Source of the DNA: Clostridia bacterium
Lineage (GTDB): Bacteria > Bacillota > Clostridia > Lachnospirales > WQUN01
Assembly: GCA_025997155.1 (NCBI GenBank)
Contig: BNUF01000076.1
Span: 1 to 11,044, forward strand
Length of the DNA stretch: 11,044 nucleotides
Reading direction: 5' to 3'
The position numbers and the translations under genes were made by a program. Of this stretch, positions 1 to 7,434 are shown one piece after another. Numbering within the stretch: the first letter of the stretch is position 1; the number at the start of each line of letters is the position of its first letter. The notes beneath the pieces are model-generated. The model searched no databases. It was given only the letters and a program-made list of their open reading frames with translations, and was not told where the DNA came from.

Positions 1-1
1 G

Positions 2-151
2 GCGACGGCGGAAATTAAACTTTCTCAAAACAAGACGGAACAATTTGAGGAAATTCCAGAGATTGTCCCAGAGATTGTCCCAGAGATTGTCCCAGAGATT
101 GTCCCAGAGGAGGGGCAGTACACGGTTATAACAGAGAGGCCGCTAAAATGA
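2..151 (+). CDS. C-terminal tail of an unidentified protein (5' end outside window; possibly ZapA)
   Basis: An open frame enters from the left edge and runs 49 codons to a TGA at 149-151, which overlaps the ATG of the next gene (ATGA arrangement). The visible residues begin ATAEIKLSQNK and continue into four copies of P-E-I-V, then end GQYTVITERPLK. The tail is acidic, low in complexity and has no recognisable domain, so it is probably a disordered C-terminal extension. In Clostridia a ZapA-type cell division gene often lies just before the U32 peptidase gene, and that location would fit here, but nothing in the visible residues proves it. That this frame is coding is supported by the in-frame 12-base repeat and the stop/start overlap. 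The identity is an inference from genomic context only. Confidence 0.6.
   Translation, partial: ATAEIKLSQNKTEQFEEIPEIVPEIVPEIVPEIVPEEGQYTVITERPLK
56..109 (+). repeat. 12-bp in-frame tandem repeat encoding Pro-Glu-Ile-Val
   Basis: The unit CCAGAGATTGTC occurs four times without any mismatch (56-103), followed by a half unit CCAGAG (104-109). It lies in frame in the tail of the first partial gene and encodes P-E-I-V each time. Perfect identity at the third codon positions indicates recent expansion by replication slippage rather than selection on protein sequence alone. Confidence 0.95.
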
Positions 152-2151
152 AGGGCAAGGAGTTGCTTGCCCCCGCCGGAAGCAAAGAGGCACTATACGC
201 GGCGGTAGCAAACGGCGCGTCCGCTGTCTATTTTGGCGGAAAAAACTTCAGCGCGCGAGCATCGGCGGAAAATATAGCTGACGAGGATTTGCTTGAAATT
301 CTTGATTTTTGCCGACTGAAGAAGACAAAGACATATGTTGCGGTAAACGTGAACTATAAGGATACTGAATTTCATCAACTTTTAGAATTTGTAAAAATTG
401 CGTATGAGGGCGGCGCGGACGCTTTTATTGTGTGTGATTTTGGGTTGATTGACCTACTGAAAAAATCTTTCCCAGACATAGAGTTACACGCGAGTACGCA
501 AATGTTTACGGCAAGCGCGTATGACGCGCTGTTTTTGGAAAAATTTGGGTTCGCGAGAGTGAATCTTGCGCGGGAGCTAAGCTTTTCGCAAGTGCAAGAA
601 ATACGAGAAAAATTACATATAGAGATAGAATGTTTTGTGCATGGAGCTATATGCGTTTGTTACAGCGGGCGTTGCCTTATGAGTGCCTTTTTTGGTGACG
701 GCAAAAAAAGCGGGAATCGCGGGACTTGCGCGCAGCCTTGCCGATTGGAATACGAACTTTGTAAAGGCGGGAAGTCAATACACAGCGGGCTTACGTTAAG
801 CACAAAAGATATGTGTGCTATAAGCATTTTGGATAAACTGCAGCCTGCGGATTCCCTTAAAATAGAAGGGCGAATGAAAAGCGCGGAGTATGTCGCGATA
901 GTGACGGATAGTTACACAAAGGCGCTTAAGGGCGAGAGCTACGACGAGGACGCGCTGTACAGAATATACAACCGCGGCGGGAGTTTCACGGAATATTACA
1001 CCGCAAAAAAACCTTTCCGCAATATGATGAGTGCGTCAAATAAAACGGAATATCCTCAAGGTAACGTACTCCCGTATGACAATTTGTTACATAATAACGC
1101 GAAAAAATCCTACGCGAAAATAGGGTACAACCCGACCGAGGTTTCGGCGAAAATCCGCGCCAGAGTGGGCGAACCTTTGCAACTTATTATATATAACGAT
1201 AACATAACTATAAGCAAGCAATCGGAGGAAATAGCGCAAGCTCCAAAAACCGCTCCTGTCACCCACGAGATTATCCGCGAGCATTTGCAAAAAATGGGAG
1301 ATTTTGTAATAGGCGATATCGAATTTGATTCCGAGGATATTTTTGTGCCTGTATCCGTTATAAATAAGTTACGCAGAGACGTTTTGGCGGAATTTCAAGC
1401 ACAGTTTCTGAAAAATTCAAGACGAAGAAGTCTGCCTATTGATACCATAAGTACAGATTCTGTCGAATTTGAACAAAAAATAACGGTTTATGTATCAAAT
1501 TTGGAACAATTTAAGACTGCAATCAAGTATAATCCGTATATCATATATGCGGACTATACTTTATTTGTCAAAAATACCCAATATTTGCGCGAAATATGCA
1601 ACGCACACGGCACACTACTCTTTGCGGCGTTACCGTATCTTACGGATATTATCGAAACGGACGACAGGGTGGACGGGTATCTTGCACGGACGACAGGGCA
1701 ATTATACCAGCTTATGAATACGACAAAAAGAATTGCAATCGACTACACAATGAATACGTTTAATTCCCGCGCCGTGGGTTTTTTTATGGAAAATATCCGA
1801 AATTTAACCGCCGTATCCGTATCTGTCGAAATAGTACCGAGAGAGAATTTTGCTCCGGTTGCGCATATGTGCGAACAAATAGTATACGCGAAAATCCCGC
1901 TTATGATTACGGCACAATGCCCTGTCGGAAACTATGCTGATTGTGACAAAAATAAGGGATACTACCTCAAGGACAGAAAAGGCAAACATTTGGATATAAT
2001 TTGCGACTGCGCTAATTGTGTCGCACAAATAATGCCGCCCGACGTAATACGGCAAAAACCGACAAAATACACGCGTTTACTGCGTTACCAATTCACCGAC
2101 GAATCCCCAAAAATTATAGACGAAGTGCTAAAGCAGGTGATTTATGTTTGA
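148..2151 (+). CDS. U32 family peptidase-like protein with DUF3656 (RlhA-type)
   Basis: 667 residues. The N-terminus (KELLAPAGSKEAL...) is the typical start of the U32 family, and residues about 1-290 form the U32 TIM-barrel region with the signature F-V-H-G-x-x-C-x-x-Y-S-G-x-C at 163-176, followed by GNRGTCAQPCR. Cys169, Cys176, Cys194 and Cys198/Cys223 match the cysteine pattern that binds a 4Fe-4S cluster in the relatives UbiU/UbiV. The C-terminal part is the DUF3656 region, ending with a second cysteine group (591, 599, 619, 621, 624) around the YLKDRKG motif. E. coli RlhA, of similar length (about 650 residues), is needed for 5-hydroxylation of a 23S rRNA cytidine, and TrhP does the same for tRNA uridine; an RNA hydroxylation role is therefore more likely than proteolysis. 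The start is supported by the family N-terminus and a GAGAGG site at 134-139. It overlaps the upstream gene by 4 bases and the next by 8. The exact RNA target cannot be told from sequence. Confidence 0.93.
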   Translation: MKGKELLAPAGSKEALYAAVANGASAVYFGGKNFSARASAENIADEDLLEILDFCRLKKTKTYVAVNVNYKDTEFHQLLEFVKIAYEGGADAFIVCDFGLIDLLKKSFPDIELHASTQMFTASAYDALFLEKFGFARVNLARELSFSQVQEIREKLHIEIECFVHGAICVCYSGRCLMSAFFGDGKKSGNRGTCAQPCRLEYELCKGGKSIHSGLTLSTKDMCAISILDKLQPADSLKIEGRMKSAEYVAIVTDSYTKALKGESYDEDALYRIYNRGGSFTEYYTAKKPFRNMMSASNKTEYPQGNVLPYDNLLHNNAKKSYAKIGYNPTEVSAKIRARVGEPLQLIIYNDNITISKQSEEIAQAPKTAPVTHEIIREHLQKMGDFVIGDIEFDSEDIFVPVSVINKLRRDVLAEFQAQFLKNSRRRSLPIDTISTDSVEFEQKITVYVSNLEQFKTAIKYNPYIIYADYTLFVKNTQYLREICNAHGTLLFAALPYLTDIIETDDRVDGYLARTTGQLYQLMNTTKRIAIDYTMNTFNSRAVGFFMENIRNLTAVSVSVEIVPRENFAPVAHMCEQIVYAKIPLMITAQCPVGNYADCDKNKGYYLKDRKGKHLDIICDCANCVAQIMPPDVIRQKPTKYTRLLRYQFTDESPKIIDEVLKQVIYV

Positions 2152-3481
2152 TTTCGGGATAATCGTAAGCCGATATTTATTTTTGTTTCTAATTGCCGCG
2201 TTTTTATACAATACAATCGTGAGTATGCTTGCGGAGGAACGAACCGTCAATCCCGACGCGCTGCGTGCAGCGGTGCTGAATTCGCGGCTTATAGTGCTAT
2301 ATATGCACTGTTTAGGCATATTTATTTTAATCTATAAGAGCCGTTTCGACTTGAAAATTATCGGGGTATCCCTCGCGTCGCTTGTCTTCCTCATCATATA
2401 CAACAAATTCGCGGGGACGAAAAAGCCCAGCCTGATAAATTGCGTGTCGTTTTTGGCGAGCGTCGGATTCATCGTGCTGATTCGTCTTTCGCCTAATTAC
2501 GCCCTTCGGCAGATTGTCTTTGCGTTCGCGGGGTTCGCGGTTTCGCTGGTCGTGCCGTGGCTTATTGTACGCCTAAAATTTTCGGCGGTGTACGCGGTGC
2601 TTTCGGGGATTCTGCTAGTGTCGCCTTTGTTAATCGGACGCACTGTGTCGGGGGCGACTAACTGGATTATTTTTAACGTTCATAGTATCTCCTTGTCAAT
2701 ACAGCCCTCAGAGTTCGCGAAAATTATGTATGTATTGTATATGGCGGCATCGTCCAAGCACTTTAAGAACATAAAAAAGATGAACCTTCGCCAAGTCCTG
2801 AAAAATACAAATACTCTTCTCCCGCTTATCGTTTCGGCGGCGTTTATCTTGATTTTGGTGCTTGAACGCGATTTGGGCGGCGCGTTGGTATTTTTTGTGA
2901 CGTTCCTCGTAATGTTTTACGCGGCGACAGGGAGTTTGCGGGTCGTCGGGTTTTCGCTCCTGCTTTTATGTGTCGGCGGGTTCGCGTCGTACAAAATTTT
3001 CGGCCACGTCCAGGCGCGGGTGGATAGCTGGCTGAATCCGTGGGCGGACATAAGCGACAGCGGCTACCAAGTAACCCAGTCGCTTTTTGCCATTGGCACG
3101 TGGGGGGGCATGGGAAGCGGGCTGACGCGGGGACTGCCGCAGCTTATCCCGATTGCGGAAAGCGATTTCGTATTTTCCGCAATGTGCGAGGAATTTGGGG
3201 TGTTATTCGGCATTGGCGTAATTTTGGTATATTTGGCAATGATACACAAAATATTTTTCGCTCCCCAAAAGGACAATATAGCGAATATCGGATTCGGCGC
3301 GATGCTTGCGTTTCAGGCGTTTCTGATAATCGGCGGCAACTGTTCGCTCCTGCCTCTCACGGGCGTTACCCTGCCGTTTTTGAGTTACGGCGGGTCGTCT
3401 TTGGTGGCAAGTTTTATCATAATCGGGATAATTTGTATCACGAGTAAAACAGAGGAAGAATCGGAAGAGGTGGAACTGTGA
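2144..3481 (+). CDS. FtsW/RodA/SpoVE family peptidoglycan glycosyltransferase
   Basis: 445-residue polytopic membrane protein of the SEDS family, which polymerises lipid II into glycan strands. Family landmarks are visible: GATNW (170-174), QPSEFAK (187-193, with the functionally important Glu190 and Lys193), ERDLGG with the putative catalytic Asp243, WLNPW (296-300), the AESDFVFS loop (338-345), and TLPFLSYGGSS near the C-terminus (409-419). An N-terminal extension with two extra membrane spans (about 8-29 and 48-66) precedes the core, as in the clostridial/actinobacterial branch that pairs with a PbpA-like PBP. The C-terminus is a short acidic tail. The ATG lies inside the last codons of the U32 gene with AGGTGA at 2135-2140 only 3 bases before it; its stop overlaps the start of the PBP gene (GTGA). 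The class B PBP next door is its expected partner. Whether it serves division, elongation or spore cortex synthesis is not decided by sequence here. Confidence 0.95.
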   Translation: MFDFGIIVSRYLFLFLIAAFLYNTIVSMLAEERTVNPDALRAAVLNSRLIVLYMHCLGIFILIYKSRFDLKIIGVSLASLVFLIIYNKFAGTKKPSLINCVSFLASVGFIVLIRLSPNYALRQIVFAFAGFAVSLVVPWLIVRLKFSAVYAVLSGILLVSPLLIGRTVSGATNWIIFNVHSISLSIQPSEFAKIMYVLYMAASSKHFKNIKKMNLRQVLKNTNTLLPLIVSAAFILILVLERDLGGALVFFVTFLVMFYAATGSLRVVGFSLLLLCVGGFASYKIFGHVQARVDSWLNPWADISDSGYQVTQSLFAIGTWGGMGSGLTRGLPQLIPIAESDFVFSAMCEEFGVLFGIGVILVYLAMIHKIFFAPQKDNIANIGFGAMLAFQAFLIIGGNCSLLPLTGVTLPFLSYGGSSLVASFIIIGIICITSKTEEESEEVEL

Positions 3482-4860
3482 GAACAAAATATATATTTTA
3501 TTTCATATGCGTATTATTTTCGTTACTTATCGTAAGATTGGTAAAATTTGTGTATTTTGACAGTTCTACACTCGTGAATAATACATATAATCGGCGGCTT
3601 TCCTCCTTTGACGCGCATATTTTGCGCGGGGATATTCTGGACGCTAACGGCGAGGTTTTGGCGACGACGGAATTAGACGGCGGCGTGAGTACCCGCGTTT
3701 ATCCGTATAAAAGCAAATTCGCGCATATTGTCGGGTTTTCGGGCTACACCCAGCAGGGCGTCGAGGGCGGGTACAGCCTTGACCTCACGCGGGTGGACAA
3801 CGAGTTTTTGGCGCGTCTGCAAAATGTCCTTCACGGCGAACCCTTGCGGGGGAATACCGTCAAATTGACCCTTGACGCAAGGTTGCAGACAAAGGCGTTT
3901 GAACTTATGGACGGGCGGCGCGGGGCGTTTATCGCAATCGAACCCTCGACGGGGAAAATTTTGGCGTGCGTGTCGAACCCCGCCTTTGACCCGAATAAAG
4001 TCGCGTTCGATTGGGAAGATTTAAGTAACGACAACGAGGACAACCCGCTGTTAAACAGAGCTTTGCAAGGGCTTTATCCGCCCGGCTCGACTTTTAAGAT
4101 TGTGACAGCTTTATCTGAATACAGAAATATAAAAGACTACCAAAATTTTACATACAAATGCGTCGGAAGCCAAACTTTTGAGGATTACACAATTCATTGC
4201 TACAACAACAATAAACACGGGGAAGTCGATATCAAAAAGGCGTTCGCGAAATCGTGCAATACCTATTTCGCCACCGTCGGGGAAAATATCGGGGGGCGTA
4301 AACTCGCGGAAACCGCCGACAGTCTTTTGTTTAACAAATTGTACCCGCTAAACCTTAACTATGTGCGAAGTTCGTTTGTGCTAAACGATAAATCGGACGC
4401 GAACGAAATCGCGCAAACCTCAATCGGGCAGGGCAAAACCCTTGTCACCCCTATGCATATGCTTTTGCTTACGGCGGCTGCCGCGAACGACGGGCTTTTG
4501 ATGAAACCGTATATCGCGGACAGCATAGAGTCGCCGACAGGCAAACAGTTACGCAAGGTTTTGCCTGAACCCTACGGGCAACTTATTTCAGAGGAAGAAA
4601 GCCGCTATTTGCGGGAACTTATGCGCGGCGTAGTCACAGACGGTACGGCGACCGAACTTGACAAGTACAAATTTGAGGTTGCGGGAAAGACAGGCACGGC
4701 GGAAAACACGGGCAAAGACCACGGCTGGTTCGTGTGTTTCGCGGGGGAAACCCTTGACGCGCCGAAAGTCGCCGTCGTGGTGCTCCTTGAAAACGCGGGC
4801 GGGAGTTCCAAGACTTTGCCCGTCGCGGGCGAATTTATAAAGTACGCGCTGAGCCTTTAG
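3478..4860 (+). CDS. Class B penicillin-binding protein (PbpA/PBP2-like transpeptidase)
   Basis: 460 residues; a single membrane anchor at about 5-25 with the rest outside the membrane. The N-terminal region carries the class B hallmark RGDILDANG (50-58). The transpeptidase domain (about 140-455) has all three catalytic motifs: S-T-F-K with nucleophile Ser204 and Lys207, S-C-N at 259-261, and K-T-G at 404-406. No PASTA repeats are present. The length is close to M. tuberculosis PbpA (about 490) and well short of typical E. coli-type PBP2/PBP3 proteins, so the non-catalytic part is reduced. It crosslinks the glycan strands made by the SEDS polymerase encoded just upstream; the GTG start overlaps that gene's stop and has a purine-rich site (AAGAGGTGG, 3464-3472) 5 bases before it. 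Its stop codon overlaps the stop of the convergent yqfC gene, and no separate terminator is visible in that junction. Confidence 0.95.
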   Translation: MRTKYIFYFICVLFSLLIVRLVKFVYFDSSTLVNNTYNRRLSSFDAHILRGDILDANGEVLATTELDGGVSTRVYPYKSKFAHIVGFSGYTQQGVEGGYSLDLTRVDNEFLARLQNVLHGEPLRGNTVKLTLDARLQTKAFELMDGRRGAFIAIEPSTGKILACVSNPAFDPNKVAFDWEDLSNDNEDNPLLNRALQGLYPPGSTFKIVTALSEYRNIKDYQNFTYKCVGSQTFEDYTIHCYNNNKHGEVDIKKAFAKSCNTYFATVGENIGGRKLAETADSLLFNKLYPLNLNYVRSSFVLNDKSDANEIAQTSIGQGKTLVTPMHMLLLTAAAANDGLLMKPYIADSIESPTGKQLRKVLPEPYGQLISEEESRYLRELMRGVVTDGTATELDKYKFEVAGKTGTAENTGKDHGWFVCFAGETLDAPKVAVVVLLENAGGSSKTLPVAGEFIKYALSL

Positions 4861-5117
4861 ACATATTCAAAGCCGGATATGTTTCCGCCGATACGAATAG
4901 TCTGCGCCGTAAGTTCGCGTAAAAGAAGTTTTTCCCCGATTATCCGCAAAACACCGCCAGTCGTCGCGATACGGATTGTGTCGCTTGCGTATTCGATAAT
5001 CCCCTTGTAATTCTCAATTTGCAAGTCGGTGTTTCCGATTATGGTGACGAGCGGCAAATTGAGGGTTATTTCGGCGGGGAGTTCAAGCAACTCGGTCAGG
5101 TATTTTACTGATTTCAT
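4857..5117 (-). CDS. yqfC: YqfC family sporulation protein
   Basis: 86 residues, the usual size of the YqfC branch of the YabP/YqfC family. Recognisable elements are LNLPLVTIIGN (residues 19-29), IENYKGIIEY (34-43), then alternating beta-strand-like segments ending with I-R-I-G-G-x-I-S-G-F-E-Y. In Bacillus subtilis yqfC is expressed in the mother cell under SigE and is followed by yqfD. Here no yqfD follows: the gene runs directly into the 3' end of the convergent PBP gene, and the two stop codons overlap (TTA 4857-4859 against TAG 4858-4860). The Shine-Dalgarno AAGGGG (5127-5132, 9 bases upstream of the ATG) lies in the stem of an inverted repeat. The gene is the main evidence that the organism forms endospores. 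Biochemical function of the family is unknown. Confidence 0.9.
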   Translation of the reverse strand: MKSVKYLTELLELPAEITLNLPLVTIIGNTDLQIENYKGIIEYASDTIRIATTGGVLRIIGEKLLLRELTAQTIRIGGNISGFEYV

Positions 5118-5172
5118 AAAAATAAACCCCTTGATTTTTTTGCTTACTACTACTTATGCGAATCAAGGGGTT
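5118..5172 (-). terminator. Inverted repeat: likely argG terminator that also holds the yqfC ribosome binding site
   Basis: AACCCCTTGATT (5125-5136) and AATCAAGGGGTT (5161-5172) are perfect 12-base complements separated by 24 bases. Read on the minus strand, the hairpin begins 13 bases after the argG stop codon and is followed by TATTTTT, which fits an intrinsic terminator, although the loop is long. The AAGGGG that serves as Shine-Dalgarno site of yqfC is part of the promoter-distal arm. The hairpin may thus both end argG transcripts and hide the yqfC start on any read-through RNA. The inverted repeat is directly visible; both functions are inferred. Confidence 0.7.
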
Positions 5173-5184
5173 GTGGTTATTATT

Positions 5185-6390
5185 TTATTTGTCTTGTTTC
5201 ATTAAGGCGCGGACTTTGATAGGCAATCCGAAGAGGGTGATGAACCCCTGCGCGTCAAAATGGTCATAGAGTTCGCCTGTCGTAAAACTAGCTAGGTTTT
5301 CGTTGTACAACGAGTATGGTGAAGTCGCTCCAGCGGAAATAATATTCCCTTTGTACAGTTTAAGCCGTACAGTACCCGTCACAGTCTCCTGCGTTTTGTC
5401 AACAAACGCCGACAACGCCTCGCGCAGAGGAGTAAACCATTCGCCCGAGTAGGTCAGTTCGGCGAACTTTGTCCCGATGATTTCCTTGAAGGCGGTTGTT
5501 TGTTTGTCCAAGCAAAGATACTCAAGGTCGCGGTGGGCAAAATACAAAATCGTGCCGCCCGGCGTTTCGTATACTCCGCGTGATTTCATTCCGACGACGC
5601 GGTTTTCCACAAGGTCGGCTATGCCTATGCCGTTTTCGCCGCCGATTTTGTTTAGGTAGTCGAGGAGTTCGACAGGTCCTATGTCTTTGCCGTCAAGTTT
5701 CGTCGGGATACCTTTTTCAAAAGTCAACTCTACATAGGCGGGTTTATCGGGAGCTTTTTCAGGCGAAACGCCGAGTTGAAGAAGTTTATCGAAATTCGGC
5801 TCGTTCGCGGGGTCTTCAAGTTCCAATCCCTCGTGGCTCAAGTGCCAAAGGTTGCGGTCGCGGCTGTAACTCTCCTCTTTTGTCATAGGAGCTTCAATCC
5901 CGCGTTCTTTTAGGTATTCAAGCTCCTGTTCCCGCGAGGTGATGTCCCAGATTCTCCACGGAGCGATTATCTTGAGATTCGGCGCGTATGCCTTTATCGC
6001 GAGTTCAAAACGAATCTGGTCGTTGCCTTTGCCTGTAGCTCCGTGGCAAATTGCGGTCGCGCCTTTTTCAAGCGCGATTTCCGCCAAAATTTTGCCGATA
6101 AGCGGACGCGCAATCGACGTTCCGAGGAGGTATTTACTCTCGTAAACCGCGTGCGCCTTAACCATCGGATAAATATAATCCGTGATAAACTCTTTGCGAA
6201 CGTCCAAAACCTGACATTCCGCCGAGCCGCTTTTGATAGCTTTTTCGACAAGCCCGTCCGTTTCCTTGCCCTGCCCCACGTCGATACAAACCGAGATAAT
6301 CTCGCAGCCCTCGTATGTTTCTTTAAGCCACGGGATTATAACGGTCGTGTCGAGTCCTCCGGAATATGCCAAAACGATTTTTTCAGCCAT
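5185..6390 (-). CDS. argG: Argininosuccinate synthase
   Basis: 401 residues, the normal full length. The enzyme joins citrulline and aspartate with ATP to give argininosuccinate, the penultimate step of arginine synthesis, in the cytoplasm. The N-terminal ATP-binding motif AYSGGLDTT (8-16) is intact, followed by [12 protein letters not shown] (87-98), [13 protein letters not shown] (117-129) and NLWHLSHEG...LEDP (180-194), all characteristic of ArgG. The ATG has AAAGGAGAG upstream (about 6401-6409) at a rather long spacing. It is transcribed from its own promoter and followed by a terminator-like hairpin. argH, its usual partner, is not beside it; the neighbours are a lipid kinase gene upstream and yqfC downstream, so it appears to be a single-gene unit here. 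No T-box or other long leader is possible, as only 72 bases separate it from the upstream gene. Confidence 0.98.
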   Translation of the reverse strand: MAEKIVLAYSGGLDTTVIIPWLKETYEGCEIISVCIDVGQGKETDGLVEKAIKSGSAECQVLDVRKEFITDYIYPMVKAHAVYESKYLLGTSIARPLIGKILAEIALEKGATAICHGATGKGNDQIRFELAIKAYAPNLKIIAPWRIWDITSREQELEYLKERGIEAPMTKEESYSRDRNLWHLSHEGLELEDPANEPNFDKLLQLGVSPEKAPDKPAYVELTFEKGIPTKLDGKDIGPVELLDYLNKIGGENGIGIADLVENRVVGMKSRGVYETPGGTILYFAHRDLEYLCLDKQTTAFKEIIGTKFAELTYSGEWFTPLREALSAFVDKTQETVTGTVRLKLYKGNIISAGATSPYSLYNENLASFTTGELYDHFDAQGFITLFGLPIKVRALMKQDK

Positions 6391-6425
6391 TGTGTGTTAT
6401 CTCTCCTTTAATTTTCTATATTCTA

Positions 6426-6454
6426 ATTTTAACAGCTAAGAGGCGGAAAATCAA
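6426..6454 (-). promoter_or_regulatory. Sigma-A-type promoter for argG
   Basis: On the minus strand TTGATT (6449-6454) and TAAAAT (6426-6431) are separated by exactly 17 bases, and the -10 element is followed by an AT-rich stretch leading to the argG Shine-Dalgarno site. The -35 element begins only 8 bases after the stop codon of the lipid kinase gene. No terminator hairpin separates the two genes, so read-through from the upstream operon is also possible. Confidence 0.7.
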
Positions 6455-6462
6455 GATTATCT

Positions 6463-7434
6463 CTAATTTCTGCTGGCGACGACGTTCATTCCGTTTGGGA
6501 TAACCTCGACGTGCGCCTTTTCGGCAAAAAACACCTCGCCGTCAAGCGCCATATGCATAGGTTTGTCAGACGTGACGAAAACCTTGCGAAAACGCCGCGA
6601 ATCGTACAAATCGGGCATTTCGGCGTATTTCCCGCGAAAATACGTACCGATTTTGCTAAGCACAACGCCTATGCCGATATAGTGTTTTAGGTACACCATG
6701 TCAAGGTATCCGTCGTTCGATACCGCGTGCGGAGTGATTATTTTTCCGTCGCCGTAAAACCTCGTGTTTGAAATGTTGATGGACGGGAAATTGCCGATTA
6801 GCAGCTCGTCATCGTCGATAAGCAAGTTGTAACATTGGGTCATCTCCTCGTGGTTTTTGCCGACCCACGCTCCTATTCCCGCAATATAGCTCAAATAATT
6901 ATTGTACCACGGGAACGCGTTTCGGATATAATCGCTCATTTGCCGCCCTTTAAACATTATATCGCACGCGACGGATTCCATTCCGAAACTGCAAAATTCG
7001 AATGCGTAGTAATTGTTGCATTTTATCACGTCAACAAGCAGCGGTTCGCCTGTCGCCTGCGCCTCAATATCTCTCATACTTTCGGGGGCGGATTCCCCAA
7101 AGGACAGCGCGAAATCGTTAATATGCCCATAGGGAACGGGGGCGATTTCGACATTTTTCAAGCCCATCGCCGCGTTCAGGCAATCGAAAATCGTGCCGTC
7201 GCCGCCGACGGGGTAAATTCTAAGTTTCATTTCCTTATCCAAATCTTCGGCAAAATGCCGCACGACTCCGATTGCGTCTCGCGGGTATCTTGAAATATGG
7301 ACGAAATATCCCTTGCAAGATATAGACGTGAAGTATTGTCTTATATTGGCGACGGCGGTGTCCATATCCTCGGCGGAGCGAAACGAGTGCGGGTTGACTA
7401 TAAAAAGGTGCTGCATAGAAAACGGGTCTACCAT
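6463..7434 (-). CDS. DagK/YegS/BmrU family lipid kinase
   Basis: 323 residues with the diacylglycerol kinase catalytic fold. Visible landmarks are VNPHS (13-17), the nucleotide-binding GGDGT (77-81), PYGHINDFA (101-109) at the place of the family G-T-x-N-D-F motif, [12 protein letters not shown] (226-237), NDGYLD (240-245) and LDGE (297-300). Such enzymes phosphorylate diacylglycerol or related lipids (undecaprenol, sphingosine-like bases) with ATP at the inner membrane face; the substrate cannot be read from sequence. The Thr of the G-T-x-N-D motif is His104, an unusual change. The start chosen overlaps the last 7 bases of the hybrid kinase gene and has GGAGGG (7440-7445) 5 bases before it; a second Met at position 7 has no such site. 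Overlap and spacing indicate translational coupling to the sensor kinase, suggesting a shared regulon or membrane-related signal. Confidence 0.92.
   Translation of the reverse strand: MVDPFSMQHLFIVNPHSFRSAEDMDTAVANIRQYFTSISCKGYFVHISRYPRDAIGVVRHFAEDLDKEMKLRIYPVGGDGTIFDCLNAAMGLKNVEIAPVPYGHINDFALSFGESAPESMRDIEAQATGEPLLVDVIKCNNYYAFEFCSFGMESVACDIMFKGRQMSDYIRNAFPWYNNYLSYIAGIGAWVGKNHEEMTQCYNLLIDDDELLIGNFPSINISNTRFYGDGKIITPHAVSNDGYLDMVYLKHYIGIGVVLSKIGTYFRGKYAEMPDLYDSRRFRKVFVTSDKPMHMALDGEVFFAEKAHVEVIPNGMNVVASRN

Noticed and set aside
56..109. Short regular repeats that could hint at a CRISPR array
   Set aside because: Units are 12 bases, directly adjacent without spacers, and in frame with a coding sequence.
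4861..5172. Dedicated terminator for the FtsW/PBP operon on the plus strand
   Set aside because: The only hairpin downstream (5125-5172) is about 265 bases away, behind yqfC, and its plus-strand T stretch is weak; it fits argG better.
5151..5184. SigE promoter upstream of yqfC
   Set aside because: Only a loose -10 match (CATAAGTA) is visible and no acceptable -35 at the right distance, so it is not listed as a feature.
5496..5888. Open frame of 130 codons on the plus strand
   Set aside because: It lies wholly antisense to argG; the Arg/Cys-rich translation has no family features and arises from codon bias of argG.
6391..6462. Arginine-responsive leader, riboswitch or T-box before argG
   Set aside because: Only 72 bases lie between the genes, filled by a sigma-A promoter and a ribosome site, with no convincing hairpin.
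6835..7293. Open frame of 152 codons on the plus strand
   Set aside because: Antisense to the lipid kinase gene, which has intact family motifs; treated as a shadow frame.
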